The position numbers and the translations under genes were made by a program. From assembly GCA_949152475.1 (NCBI GenBank), contig OX424568.1, positions 4,873,667-4,937,666 of the forward strand: 64,000 nucleotides of DNA. Reading direction: 5' to 3'. The number at the start of each line of letters is the position of its first letter. The first letter of the stretch is position 1. The notes below the pieces were generated by a model. The model saw only the letters and a list, made by a program, of their open reading frames with translations. It searched no databases and had not been told where the DNA came from. This DNA comes from Terebella lapidaria (lineage: Eukaryota > Annelida > Polychaeta > Terebellida > Terebellidae). This document shows positions 15,101 to 22,766 of this stretch, piece after piece.

Positions 15101-18100
15101 TTATTTCGGCCATAACACTGATGTAAGGAAGTCCGCGTGTATGATAGGTGCACGAGTGCTCACTTACGAGCCAAATAGATAAAAACAAATTATGCTTGAA
15201 TAACTGGGTTGAAAATCACGATCATTTTTTTTTGTTCCTCCAGATATCAATGAATGTGACCAGCCTAACATCTGTCCACTGTGGGAGGTCTGTGAGAACC
15301 TGCCGGGCAGCTACAAGTGCAAGTGTGAGCCCGGCTACGTGCGGGACCAAAGCGACGGGACGTGCATCAAAGTCTGCGAGCCCGGGTACAGGAACATCGA
15401 CAACGAGTGCATTGGTCAGTACAAATATATAACGTTGTTGTTGAATACATCAAATTACACCTAATTAAGGAAGAAAGTGACTGCATTTTGTTTAAGTGAA
15501 GAGAGAAAAAACAATGCACGGTAGAAAAAGGATTTAAAACATTCTTGATAGTTTGTAATTTCATCACATAAACTCTGTTACTCCGAAAAATCCTGTATCC
15601 TTGAATTCTCCCATGCAGATAAGAATGAATGTGTTGAGGGAACAAACGATTGTGACAAGAATGCAGATTGTACCAATACCCCCGGCTCATACGAGTGCAC
15701 GTGCAAGAATGGATACACTGGGAATGGCCAAACATGTGATGGTCAGTCATTGCTGGGGTTATTACTAATACTATAATCATAAATATATTGTTATATAATA
15801 AATGTGACCATATCTCTTTATTATTCATCATAAATTCTTCTTAATTACTTTCAAATAGTATACTAGTAAGCCTGAAGCTGAACAATCAGTAAGTAATTAA
15901 TAGATACCAGATAAATTGTGTACTATAATGTTTTAAAGAAATTGATGAGTGCAACATCGGGGATAACAACTGCCATGCTGATGCTATTTGCACCAACAAA
16001 CCTGGCGGGTTCATCTGCACATGTAAAACCGGATATACTGGCAACGGCCTCAACTGCGAGGGTATGTAGACCTTTTGACATGCTGTGTGCATTTGGCTGG
16101 AACAAGTTTAGTTCTGCATGTAGGTATTTTTCTTCCAATATTCCTGGTTGGTAATTCTCTAGATGACACATGGACTATATATTCTGATTTTTCTAACTTG
16201 TTTACACTGATTTTTGACGATAATTTTGCACTGCCAAATGGTATCAATCTATAACTTGACATACTTCATCTGGGAGTCAAACGGCAGTTTTCTACCAAAT
16301 TTCAGATTAAGACTTTAATCGCAAAAAATGAAGAAGATGGCTATCTACCCCAATGTTAAATTTCAGCCCAAAACAGGTTCTCAAGAATCTGAGCATGCTC
16401 GAGGATTTGATCGTTTTTACATCCACCACGCTGCAAAGTATTATTCTAATTTTGGACCAGAAAACACCTTGGCGTGTATTTTACACAAGAATGTTGATTT
16501 TGAAAGATAGCACCACTATAAATTTAATAAAACCGAACATAAGAGCAAAATTTTGTTCGAACCCAGAAATTAAATGACATGGCTAAATTTAACATTGGGG
16601 GTAGATTGCAACCTTCTTCAATTTTCGCGATAGAGGTGTGAAATTTGGTAGAATATTGCCGTTTGACTCCCAGGTGGAGTGTGCCAAATTATAGAACAAA
16701 GCCATTTAGCCTCGCAAAAATATCAACAAAAAACAGTTTAAACTAGTCAGAAAAACAGAGTATACTAGAATGTTTGTAGTCGAATATTATGAGTTACACA
16801 TTGTTATCTGACAGCATGTCGAGTGATATTGCCCCGTTTGTTCTCCTGATATCTGACAGATGAAGACGAGTGTACCGATAACACACACAATTGTCACGAG
16901 GACGCCACGTGTACAAACACTCCCGGCTCGTACACCTGCGCTTGCAACGAAGGCTTCTCCGGCGACGGTTTTGATTGCGAGGGTAAACATGATTGAAGTC
17001 AACATGTTACCCCACAAAAGAAGGATACCTTGTTGTTACAGTTTACACTACTGGGCCAAAGGACGCTTATTATGCATCATTCAGTACTATAATTTAATTT
17101 GAGTTAATTTCCACCATTTGCTAGATCCATTCTTTGACATGAACAAAACAGAGTTCATATACTACTATAGTATACGAATTGCATCCAGAATAGATCAGAG
17201 TAGAACACTTGCATCATTATTTTCTATCGACAGATGACAACGAATGTACAGATGGCACTCACGACTGTGACCCTAACGCCACGTGTTATAACACACACGG
17301 GGGCTTCACGTGCACGTGTAACCCTGGATACACTGGAGATGGGACAGAGTGTACAGGTCAGACAATCCTGCTGATGAATTGCTACCATTAAGATGATTTT
17401 CTGTCTCGTCATCGACGCTAACAAATATCCTACATCATGATTTTTGAAATGTATGAAGTTTTGAGACCAAACTCTCACAATTACAGATCATAATTTTAGA
17501 CAATCAGACTCACTATGCAGATGATAATTTGTGTATAGTGTATGCCAACACGTTCGACTCAACATGTTTGACGAAGATACATTGATTATAAATTATAGAT
17601 GATGATGAATGTGCCAACGATGCAGATAACAACTGTGACGACAACGCCACGTGTACAAACACTCCCGGCTCGTTTACATGCGAGTGTAATTCTGGATACA
17701 GCGGTAGCGGCACTGAGTGTACAGGTTAGTGTGCCCTTCTCTTACTGACAATCAATAGGCCGATATGTGTTGCTTATTAGCCACTAGTTATTTATGCAAT
17801 CCATATTATGTTTTTCAATATTACCAATACTACAAAGTAACTACTAGCTTAGTACATTAATCAAAGATATATTGGACATAATTTTCAGATGATGATGAAT
17901 GCGCCAACGATGAAGACAACGACTGTGACGAGAATGCCGAGTGTACAAACACTCCCGGCTCGTACACATGCGAGTGTAACGATGGATACAGTGGCAGCGG
18001 CACTGAGTGCACCGGTTAGCGTTCCCTTCCGCTACTGACAATCAATATGCCTACATGTATTGCTCGTTAGCGACTAGTTACTTATGCAAGCTATATTATG

Positions 18101-21100
18101 TTTTTCAACATTACCAATAGTGTAAATTGACTACAAGCTTAGTACATTAATCAAAGATATATCGGATATAATTTTCAGATAATGATGAATGCGCTTATTA
18201 GCTTATTAGCCACTAGTTATTTTTTCAATTTATATTATGTTTTTCAACAATACTAGTGGTGCAAAATAACCTTTAGCTTAGTACATTAATCAAGCATATA
18301 TCGGATATAACGTTCAGATGATGATGAATGTGCCAATGACGAAGACAATGACTGTGACGAGAACGCCACGTGTACAAACACTCCCGGCTCGTACACGTGC
18401 GAGTGTAACGATGGATACAGTGGCAGCGGCACTGAGTGCACCGGTTAGCGTTCCCTTCCGCTACTGACAATCAATATGCCTACATGTATTGCTCTTTAGC
18501 GACTAGTTACTTATGCAAGCTATATTATGTTTTTCAACATTACCAATAGTGTAAATTGACTACAAGCTTAGTACATTAATCAAAGATATATCGGATATAA
18601 TTTTCAGATAATGATGAATGCGCTTATTAGCTTATTAGCCACTAGTTATTTTTTCAATTTATATTATGTTTTTCAACAATACTAGTGGTGCAAAATAACC
18701 TTTAGCTTAGTACATTAATCAAGCATATATCGGATATAACGTTCAGATGATGATGAATGTGCCAATGACGAAGACAATGACTGTGACGAGAACGCCACGT
18801 GTACAAACACTCCCGGCTCGTACACGTGCGAGTGTAATGACGGATACAGTGGTAGCGGCACTGAGTGTACTGGTAAGGAAGGAGAAATGGTTAATGTTGT
18901 ACAACTCGCAGATACCATTGGCAGGTTTTGTTTGATAACTGAACGTATGGACTGGTTCGCTGTCTAATCGTAGGGGTTTTATTAAACAAACCCCAATCAA
19001 TACTACAAAAATATTCGAACCCATAATCATGGACCACTGCTTCAAAACTTTTATATCCCAACATATACTTAGTTGACTTTATGGGAAATATGCACACTAT
19101 TCAATAAATATTACCATACTTTCAAAACTAAGAAAGAAGTTTAGTTGATAATTTTAAACCCCAAAATCTCCTTAGCATGTTTAGATTTGACAAGACATTT
19201 CAACAATAACATGAAATGTATTCACTTTCTCAAGCCATTCAAGAGACCTTCCCATCACCTCCCGTCTCCCTCCCTGAAAACAGTAATATTAGTACAAATT
19301 GGTAGGCCTAGAGTACTTAGAACAAAGGTAATGATCAGGTAGCACAGGTGTCATCATTTTCTACTGAAATTATTTTGCCTTTGTATGAAAAGACAAGAAT
19401 CGGGACTCATCTGATAATAGGACAAACACCCCTCACAAAATTCGCTGTATTGATGTCTTTTCAACTTACAAGACTACAAATGTTCTGTTTGTTTAAATGA
19501 TTTTCAGATGATGATGAATGCGCCAACGATGAAGACAATGACTGTGACGAGAACGCCACATGTACAAACACTCCCGGCTCGTACACATGCGAGTGTAACG
19601 ATGGATACAGTGGCAGCGGCACTGAGTGTACCGGTTAGTGATAGTAGTTTTCTTCACGACAATTATCCATTTATGCAATACTCTTCTTTCCCAACATACC
19701 ACTACTAGCTGCACACAGCAAACAGTCAGTCTTTGATTTGCTAGTATGTACCAAAATAGTGTCATTTCGAACAGTTGCATTAAGGTTGATCATGCCTGAC
19801 ATTGTGAGACATCTTATGGCAAATGCTGCTGCCACCTAATGAATATTTGTTGTTATGTGAATTGACAGTGTCGGTGAATCGTCCATTTACCTGCCAATCA
19901 ATGATAGCAGTTTAGTGTTTGGATCACAAAAGAAACATCCACACAAATAATTTCACAGAGTAACACTCAAAACTTTGATGTACCCGTTTCATGTGAGCCG
20001 TTATCAAATTCACTATTACATTGGAATATTGATCCAATGTTTCATTTACACCCATAGTGAACAGCGAGAATTAAAGTGCACTGTTTGTGAACAAACGGTC
20101 CTGAACACTAGCAGTATTTTCATCAGCTTTCACTTTTGGTTTTCATCGGTAAAGCTCATCCTTAATACAACGAATACCTTCATTTTTTAGGTTACCGGAC
20201 CTTTGGTCCGATAACCTATTGCCATGGCGTTGCGTCCGGCGTCCGTCGTCCGTCGTCCGTCGTCCGTCGTCCGTCCGTCCGTCCGTTCACATTTTTATCT
20301 TTAAAGTTTATGATGGAATATTTCTGAAATTTTGCACAAAAATACCTAAAAATATTTCCAGGAAAGGTTTTTTTTAGTTTTCTGATTTTCAAATTTTTTT
20401 CAAAATGGCGGCCGCTTTCGTCGAAAAATGGCCAATTTTGGACTTTGACGGTCGTTTTCTCAAAATCTGTTCAGTAACTTTTTTTCTTATCGATGCATAA
20501 CACTCCTCATAGGTACCCCTGTGACATCTATGAATTTCGTTGCCCTTGAATCGCTCGAAATGGGCCATTTTGGGCCCAAACTCGGCCCAAATGGGACTTT
20601 CCCATGTTAAATTATCCTATGCTTTATAATGGGACACATTAAGCCTAATATCTCACTTAATATTGAGATTAGAGACTAGGGATCAATTGTGGAGATATAG
20701 GAAATGATATATCCTGAATATTCTGGTGACCTTGAATTTGACCTCTGACCTCGGTTTCAAGGTCAGAGGGCCATTTTCGTCGAAAAATGGCCAATTTTGG
20801 ACTTTGATGGTCGTTTTCTCAATATCTGTTCAGTAACTTTTTTTCTTATCAATGCATAACACTCCTCATATGTACCCCTGTGACACGTATAAATTTCGTT
20901 GCCTTTGAATCGCTCGAAGTGGGCCATTTTGGGCCCAAACTCGGCCCAAATGGGACTTTCCCATGTTAAATTCTCCTATGGTTTATAATGGGACACATTA
21001 AGCCTAATATCGCACTTAATATTGAGATTAGAGACTAGGAATCAATTGTGGACATATAGGAAATGATATATGCTGAATATTCTCAGGGTCTTGAATTTGA

Positions 21101-22766
21101 CCTCTGACCTCGGTTTCAAGGTCAGAGCACAAAATGTCTAATATCTTGCTTATTATCGACTTTACAGCTTAGGAATCAGTTGTGGACATATAGGAAATGA
21201 TGTATGCTGAATATTCTGATGACCTTGAATTTGACCTTTGACCTCATTTTCAAGGTCTCACCATAAAATGGCTAATATCTCACTTATTATCGATTTTACA
21301 GCTTAGGGATCAATTGTGGACATATAGGAAATGATATATGCTGAATATTCTCGTGACCTTGAATTTGACTTCTGACCTCAGTTTCAAGGTCAGAGCACAA
21401 AATGGCTAATATCTCGCTTATTATTGACTTTACAGTGTAGGAATCAGTTATGAACTTATAGGAAACGATATATGCAGATTATTGTCATGACCTTGAATTT
21501 GACCTTTGACCTCATTTTCAAGGTCAGATCACAAAATTGCTAATATCTCACTTAATATCGACTTTACAGCTTAGGATTCAATTGTGGACATGCTAGAAAT
21601 GATATGGGCAGAATGTTCTCGTGACCTCGAATTGACCAACTACCTTAATTTCAAGGTCATGGGACAAAAGGCTAATATCTAAAATATACATTGTCCGGTA
21701 ACCTTCCTTAGCCCTTGGGCTAATTTTTTTCATTGACTAAAAAATGTATATCCAGTTTATATACATAACAGGACATTCCTCTACATCACTTCATCAAGTG
21801 TGAAAACTTGAAAGATCGTACGAGCGCTTACAGGAAACCTAGTAGCAAAACGTTTTATCATGCCGTCTTATTGGGGAATGATATGTTCCTGAAATTCGTC
21901 ATAAATCAATTGACTAGCATATATTAGATGATATAGCACCATTACAACCAACAATTAGTTCGTAGGACCCTGCAGTGGAGTTTGAACATACAAAAAAAAA
22001 CGCACTATGTGAACGAATTGTTTACTTCTACACTAACTTAAACAAAGACATGAATTTCCCTATATTGTTTTTATTTGCAACACGCACAATTTAAACTGGA
22101 TATTCGGGATTTCATACACATACATAATTTTACATATATACATATACGAGTTTCAAGTGATTGAACGCTGTCTGTTTCTATATTTTAAGCTATTTTTGTT
22201 ACTGTTGCATCACTGCATGGTAACTGTTCCGTGCAAAACTATTCTAAAAACACGACTATCAATGACAAATACATACACATTAATTCATGTACACACTGGA
22301 ACTGTGGAACTGCAGTGTGCAGCTGTTCTGGGGACAGCTATTGATCACGTTCAACTGGAAAACCAAAACTCGATTATGCCACAAATTGTTTATCCCACAC
22401 TTGTAGAAGATGACGAGTGTGACGACGGCACTCATGATTGTGACGACAACGCCACGTGTGCAAACACACCAGGCGGCTTCACGTGCACATGTGATGATGG
22501 TTTCACGGGAAATGGTGTTGTTTGTATCGGTATGAGTTGAAGCTGTTATAGATAATAATTGTTGTAATTTGGTATCCTGATATATCCAGTGATGTAAAAC
22601 ACACTTTCAAGCAATCACTGCTAATAACCTGTTTTACACTTAGATATTGATGAATGTATGGACGGCTCCGCCAACTGTCACGCTGACGCCACGTGCACAA
22701 ACTTTCCCGGTTCATACACGTGCTCGTGCAACCAGGGCTTCAGTGGCGACGGAGTCAACTGTCAAG
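1..22766 (+). CDS. Gene A: giant tandem cbEGF protein (internal part, 39 exons)
   Basis: Thirty-nine exons, each one EGF-like domain, form a continuous reading frame across phase-1 GT-AG introns; all complete exons are multiples of three. Domains have the pattern D-x-D/N-E-C at the start, an N-A-T/S-C or related centre, C-x-N-T-x-G-S/G-Y/F-x-C, and G-Y/F-x-G-x-G-x(2)-C-x-G at the end. This fits calcium-binding EGF repeats with the C-x-[DN]-x(4)-[FY]-x-C Asp/Asn hydroxylation consensus. Domains are joined with almost no linker, which in the family gives rod-like extracellular proteins. No signal peptide, membrane segment, TB domain or laminin-type domain is seen, so start and end lie outside or are unrecognised. 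Two exons (A10, A28) are an 8-Cys long form. The last supported exon ends at 22766; no 3' terminal exon or polyadenylation site could be assigned. Fibropellin/fibrillin-like is the nearest description; orthology cannot be stated. Confidence 0.88.
240..365 (+). CDS. Gene A exon A2, cb[11 protein letters not shown] type
   Basis: 126 bp after acceptor TTTCAG; opens [19 protein letters not shown] and ends TECTG. Almost identical to A1 and A3-A6. Confidence 0.9.
793..918 (+). CDS. Gene A exon A3, cb[11 protein letters not shown] type
   Basis: 126 bp; differs from A2 by NDEDND in loop 1 and NTQGSYSC in place of NTPGSYTC. Confidence 0.9.
1345..1470 (+). CDS. Gene A exon A4, cb[11 protein letters not shown] type
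   Basis: 126 bp; donor GTAAGG. The intron start (GTAAGGAAGCAGAAATGG...) is homologous to that after A36, so the similarity continues past the coding part. Confidence 0.9.
1471..2308 (+). other. Gene A intron, nothing recognised
   Basis: 838 bp between A4 and A5. Short C-run near 1590; no coding potential or repeat identified beyond homology of its first ~100 bp to the intron after A36. Confidence 0.6.
2309..2434 (+). CDS. Gene A exon A5, cb[11 protein letters not shown] type
   Basis: 126 bp; DPNATC in place of DENATC. Its downstream intron (GTGAGATACGCC...) matches the one after A15. Confidence 0.9.
2577..2702 (+). CDS. Gene A exon A6, cb[11 protein letters not shown] type
   Basis: 126 bp; NTPGSYSC. 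The large intron that follows is paralogous to the intron after A37. Confidence 0.9.
2850..3017 (+). mobile_element. Fragment of a retroelement 3' tail
   Basis: From TCATCTCCTAATGGCC to TTGATTCCACGTCT this matches, with scattered differences, the 3' untranslated tail of the element at 26804-27203 (+) and 60358-60842 (-). It interrupts sequence that is uninterrupted in the paralogous intron near 19735-19760, so it is an insertion in this copy only. It is more diverged than the other two copies. Confidence 0.75.
3665..3736. repeat. Two 36-bp direct repeats with a perfect 16-bp palindrome
   Basis: The unit starting CCACTCAGAGTTAACTCTGA occurs at 3665 and 3701 without a gap. Each contains TCAGAGTTAACTCTGA, its own reverse complement. 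Confidence 0.85.
3737..5369 (+). other. Rest of the gene A intron after A6
   Basis: AT-rich sequence with short ORFs only on either strand; none has recognisable domains. Short TGACATGA iterations near 4244-4266. Nothing else recognised. Confidence 0.55.
5370..5492 (+). CDS. Gene A exon A7, cbEGF
   Basis: 123 bp, opens [20 protein letters not shown] and GFSGDG. Distinct from the DDDECAND class. Confidence 0.9.
5721..5846 (+). CDS. Gene A exon A8, cbEGF
   Basis: 126 bp, opens [21 protein letters not shown]. Its upstream intron end resembles those of the DDDECAND exons; the 3' half has diverged. Confidence 0.9.
6008..6130 (+). CDS. Gene A exon A9, cbEGF
   Basis: 123 bp, opens [12 protein letters not shown]; central [11 protein letters not shown]. 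Confidence 0.9.
6302..6472 (+). CDS. Gene A exon A10, 8-cysteine long EGF
   Basis: 171 bp. Opens [11 protein letters not shown], then after the fifth cysteine [15 protein letters not shown] and [11 protein letters not shown], giving eight cysteines instead of six. The hydroxylation Asn is Glu (CMELEGSF). Same class as A28 and the marker exons of gene B. Confidence 0.9.
6473..7074 (+). other. Gene A intron, nothing recognised
   Basis: 602 bp, AT-rich with a short (TA)n near 6647; no gene signal. Confidence 0.55.
7075..7194 (+). CDS. Gene A exon A11, cbEGF, short SPCH type
   Basis: 120 bp; opens [12 protein letters not shown] with a loop one residue shorter than the 123-bp class. A16 and A18 share the EPxSPCH motif. 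Confidence 0.9.
7484..7606 (+). CDS. Gene A exon A12, cbEGF
   Basis: 123 bp; [12 protein letters not shown]; the centre is [10 protein letters not shown] with His replacing the usual aromatic residue. Confidence 0.9.
7929..8051 (+). CDS. Gene A exon A13, cbEGF
   Basis: 123 bp; [20 protein letters not shown], ends ENCNG. Confidence 0.9.
8274..8399 (+). CDS. Gene A exon A14, cb[11 protein letters not shown] type
   Basis: 126 bp; [10 protein letters not shown]. Nucleotide sequence almost identical to A1-A6 although seven other exons lie between. Confidence 0.9.
8556..8574 (+). pseudogene. Exon stub (DDDEC only)
   Basis: A normal acceptor (TTGTAG) is followed by ATGATGATGAATG, the first codons of a DDDECAND exon. 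It then runs straight into sequence matching the middle of the following intron type (ACAGACAATCAATAC, compare 17747). The exon body is deleted. Confidence 0.7.
8706..8831 (+). CDS. Gene A exon A15, cb[11 protein letters not shown] type
   Basis: 126 bp; [10 protein letters not shown], donor GTGAGATACG with an intron start homologous to that after A5. Confidence 0.9.
9195..9314 (+). CDS. Gene A exon A16, cbEGF, short SPCH type
   Basis: 120 bp; [17 protein letters not shown]; ends GFDCQG like A11. Confidence 0.9.
9588..9710 (+). CDS. Gene A exon A17, cbEGF
   Basis: 123 bp; [20 protein letters not shown] has His at the aromatic position, as in A12. Confidence 0.9.
9999..10118 (+). CDS. Gene A exon A18, cbEGF, short SPCH type
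   Basis: 120 bp; [25 protein letters not shown], ends GFDCTG. Confidence 0.9.
10329..10454 (+). CDS. Gene A exon A19, cbEGF
   Basis: 126 bp; [12 protein letters not shown]; one extra residue before the last cysteine (GVDSCDG), shared with A24. Confidence 0.9.
10916..11038 (+). CDS. Gene A exon A20, cbEGF
   Basis: 123 bp; [16 protein letters not shown] replaces the usual [14 protein letters not shown]. Confidence 0.9.
11039..11641 (+). other. Gene A intron with a G16 run
   Basis: 603 bp; homopolymer of 16 G at 11332-11347. Nothing else recognised. Confidence 0.6.
11642..11764 (+). CDS. Gene A exon A21, cbEGF
   Basis: 123 bp; [28 protein letters not shown]. Confidence 0.9.
12096..12218 (+). 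CDS. Gene A exon A22, cbEGF
   Basis: 123 bp; [26 protein letters not shown]. Confidence 0.9.
12311..12733. repeat. 141-bp tandem repeat, three copies
   Basis: The segment ATATCAGACTTTTTAACATT recurs at 12401, 12542 and 12683. The period of 141 bp is a multiple of three and creates a long but spurious open frame on the minus strand. It lies in the intron before A23. Confidence 0.85.
12772..12894 (+). CDS. Gene A exon A23, cbEGF
   Basis: 123 bp; [28 protein letters not shown]. His-containing centre resembles gene B. Confidence 0.9.
13118..13243 (+). CDS. Gene A exon A24, cbEGF
   Basis: 126 bp; [20 protein letters not shown]; extra residue before the last cysteine (GVSICDG). Confidence 0.9.
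13433..13555 (+). CDS. Gene A exon A25, cbEGF
   Basis: 123 bp; [22 protein letters not shown]. Confidence 0.9.
13884..14006 (+). CDS. Gene A exon A26, cbEGF
   Basis: 123 bp; [26 protein letters not shown] (Pro-Gly in place of Gly-Ser/Gly, also in B18 and B56). Confidence 0.9.
14301..14423 (+). CDS. Gene A exon A27, cbEGF
   Basis: 123 bp; [22 protein letters not shown]. Confidence 0.9.
14424..15243 (+). other. Gene A intron, nothing recognised
   Basis: 820 bp with a G-rich run at 14440-14458 and a short (TA)n near 14560. No repeat family recognised. Confidence 0.55.
15244..15414 (+). CDS. Gene A exon A28, 8-cysteine long EGF
   Basis: 171 bp; opens [17 protein letters not shown]. After the fifth cysteine it has [15 protein letters not shown] and [11 protein letters not shown]. 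Second 8-Cys exon of gene A, 18 exons after A10. Confidence 0.9.
15619..15741 (+). CDS. Gene A exon A29, cbEGF
   Basis: 123 bp; [30 protein letters not shown]. Confidence 0.9.
15939..16061 (+). CDS. Gene A exon A30, cbEGF
   Basis: 123 bp; acceptor TTAAAG gives E instead of D at the first position ([12 protein letters not shown]), [10 protein letters not shown]. Confidence 0.88.
16174..16768. mobile_element. Foldback/MITE-like element with ~200-bp inverted arms
   Basis: The left arm (about 16174-16375, including CTGGGAGTCAAACGGCAG and CCAATGTTAAATTTCAGCC) is matched in reverse complement by the right arm (about 16580-16768, GGCTAAATTTAACATTGGG and TGCCGTTTGACTCCCAGG). Between them is about 200 bp with no meaningful coding capacity. 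It sits in the intron between A30 and A31. Target-site duplication not resolved by eye. Confidence 0.8.
16860..16982 (+). CDS. Gene A exon A31, cbEGF
   Basis: 123 bp; [28 protein letters not shown]. Confidence 0.9.
17234..17356 (+). CDS. Gene A exon A32, cbEGF
   Basis: 123 bp; [28 protein letters not shown]. Confidence 0.9.
17599..17724 (+). CDS. Gene A exon A33, cb[11 protein letters not shown] type
   Basis: 126 bp; [20 protein letters not shown]. First exon of the third DDDECAND cluster. Confidence 0.9.
17889..18014 (+). CDS. Gene A exon A34, cb[11 protein letters not shown] type
   Basis: 126 bp; DENAEC replaces DENATC. Exactly 429 bp upstream of A35. Confidence 0.9.
18179..18198 (+). 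pseudogene. Exon stub (DNDECA only), copy 1
   Basis: Acceptor TTTTCAG is followed by ATAATGATGAATGCGC. It then passes directly into CTTATTAGCCACTAGTTATT, which is intron sequence (compare 17771-17793). The exon body is deleted. Confidence 0.72.
18318..18443 (+). CDS. Gene A exon A35, cb[11 protein letters not shown] type
   Basis: 126 bp; [23 protein letters not shown]; in the first 429-bp copy. Confidence 0.9.
18608..18627 (+). pseudogene. Exon stub (DNDECA only), copy 2
   Basis: Second copy of the 18179 stub, 429 bp downstream, with the same acceptor and the same junction into intron sequence. Confidence 0.72.
18747..18872 (+). CDS. Gene A exon A36, cb[11 protein letters not shown] type
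   Basis: 126 bp. 5' half like A35, 3' end (TGTACTGGTAAGGAAGG) like A4: a hybrid produced by exchange within the exon. Confidence 0.9.
18873..19507 (+). other. Gene A intron, start homologous to the intron after A4
   Basis: The first ~100 bp match the intron after A4. The remainder is unassigned. Confidence 0.6.
19508..19633 (+). CDS. Gene A exon A37, cb[11 protein letters not shown] type
   Basis: 126 bp; [13 protein letters not shown]. Its downstream intron is paralogous to the one after A6 (compare 19750-20140 with 3025-3400). Confidence 0.9.
20189..21704. mobile_element. ~1.5-kb element with short terminal inverted repeats and internal DR1-like repeats
   Basis: Begins AGGTTACCGGAC and ends GTCCGGTAACCT, its inverse complement. 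The left end is itself a hairpin (GGTTACCGGACC-TTT-GGTCCGATAACC) and a CGTCCGTCGTCC run follows. The body contains about six degenerate copies of a ~130-bp subrepeat built around TTGAATTTGACCTCTGACCT and TTCAAGGTCAGAG, plus a longer ~300-bp duplicated part (20407-20640 and 20768-21000). No coding capacity, so probably non-autonomous. Lies in the A37-A38 intron. Confidence 0.75.
21705..22406 (+). other. Gene A intron, nothing recognised
   Basis: Starts with the small palindrome TTAGCCCTTGGGCTAA just outside the 20189-21704 element; otherwise unassigned AT-rich sequence. Confidence 0.55.
22407..22529 (+). CDS. Gene A exon A38, cbEGF
   Basis: 123 bp; acceptor TTGTAG gives [22 protein letters not shown], ends VVCIG. 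Confidence 0.87.
22644..22766 (+). CDS. Gene A exon A39, cbEGF, last supported
   Basis: 123 bp; [28 protein letters not shown], ends VNCQG with donor GTAAAA. The donor predicts a further exon that I could not find. Confidence 0.88.

Larger units (their letters stand above)
18015..18872 (+). repeat. 429-bp tandem segmental duplication (exon plus stub)
   Basis: Sequence after A34 to the end of A35 (about 18015-18443) is repeated almost base for base as 18444-18872, ending with A36. Each copy holds an intron half, an exon stub, the other intron half and a full EGF exon. The 3' ends of A34 and A35 match each other while that of A36 differs, so the breakpoints lie inside the exons. Confidence 0.88.

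Noticed and set aside
1..22766. Gene A as a Notch receptor or fibrillin
   Set aside because: No Lin-12/Notch repeats, transmembrane segment or ankyrin repeats, and no TB domain with a CCC motif. Only tandem cbEGF domains are visible.
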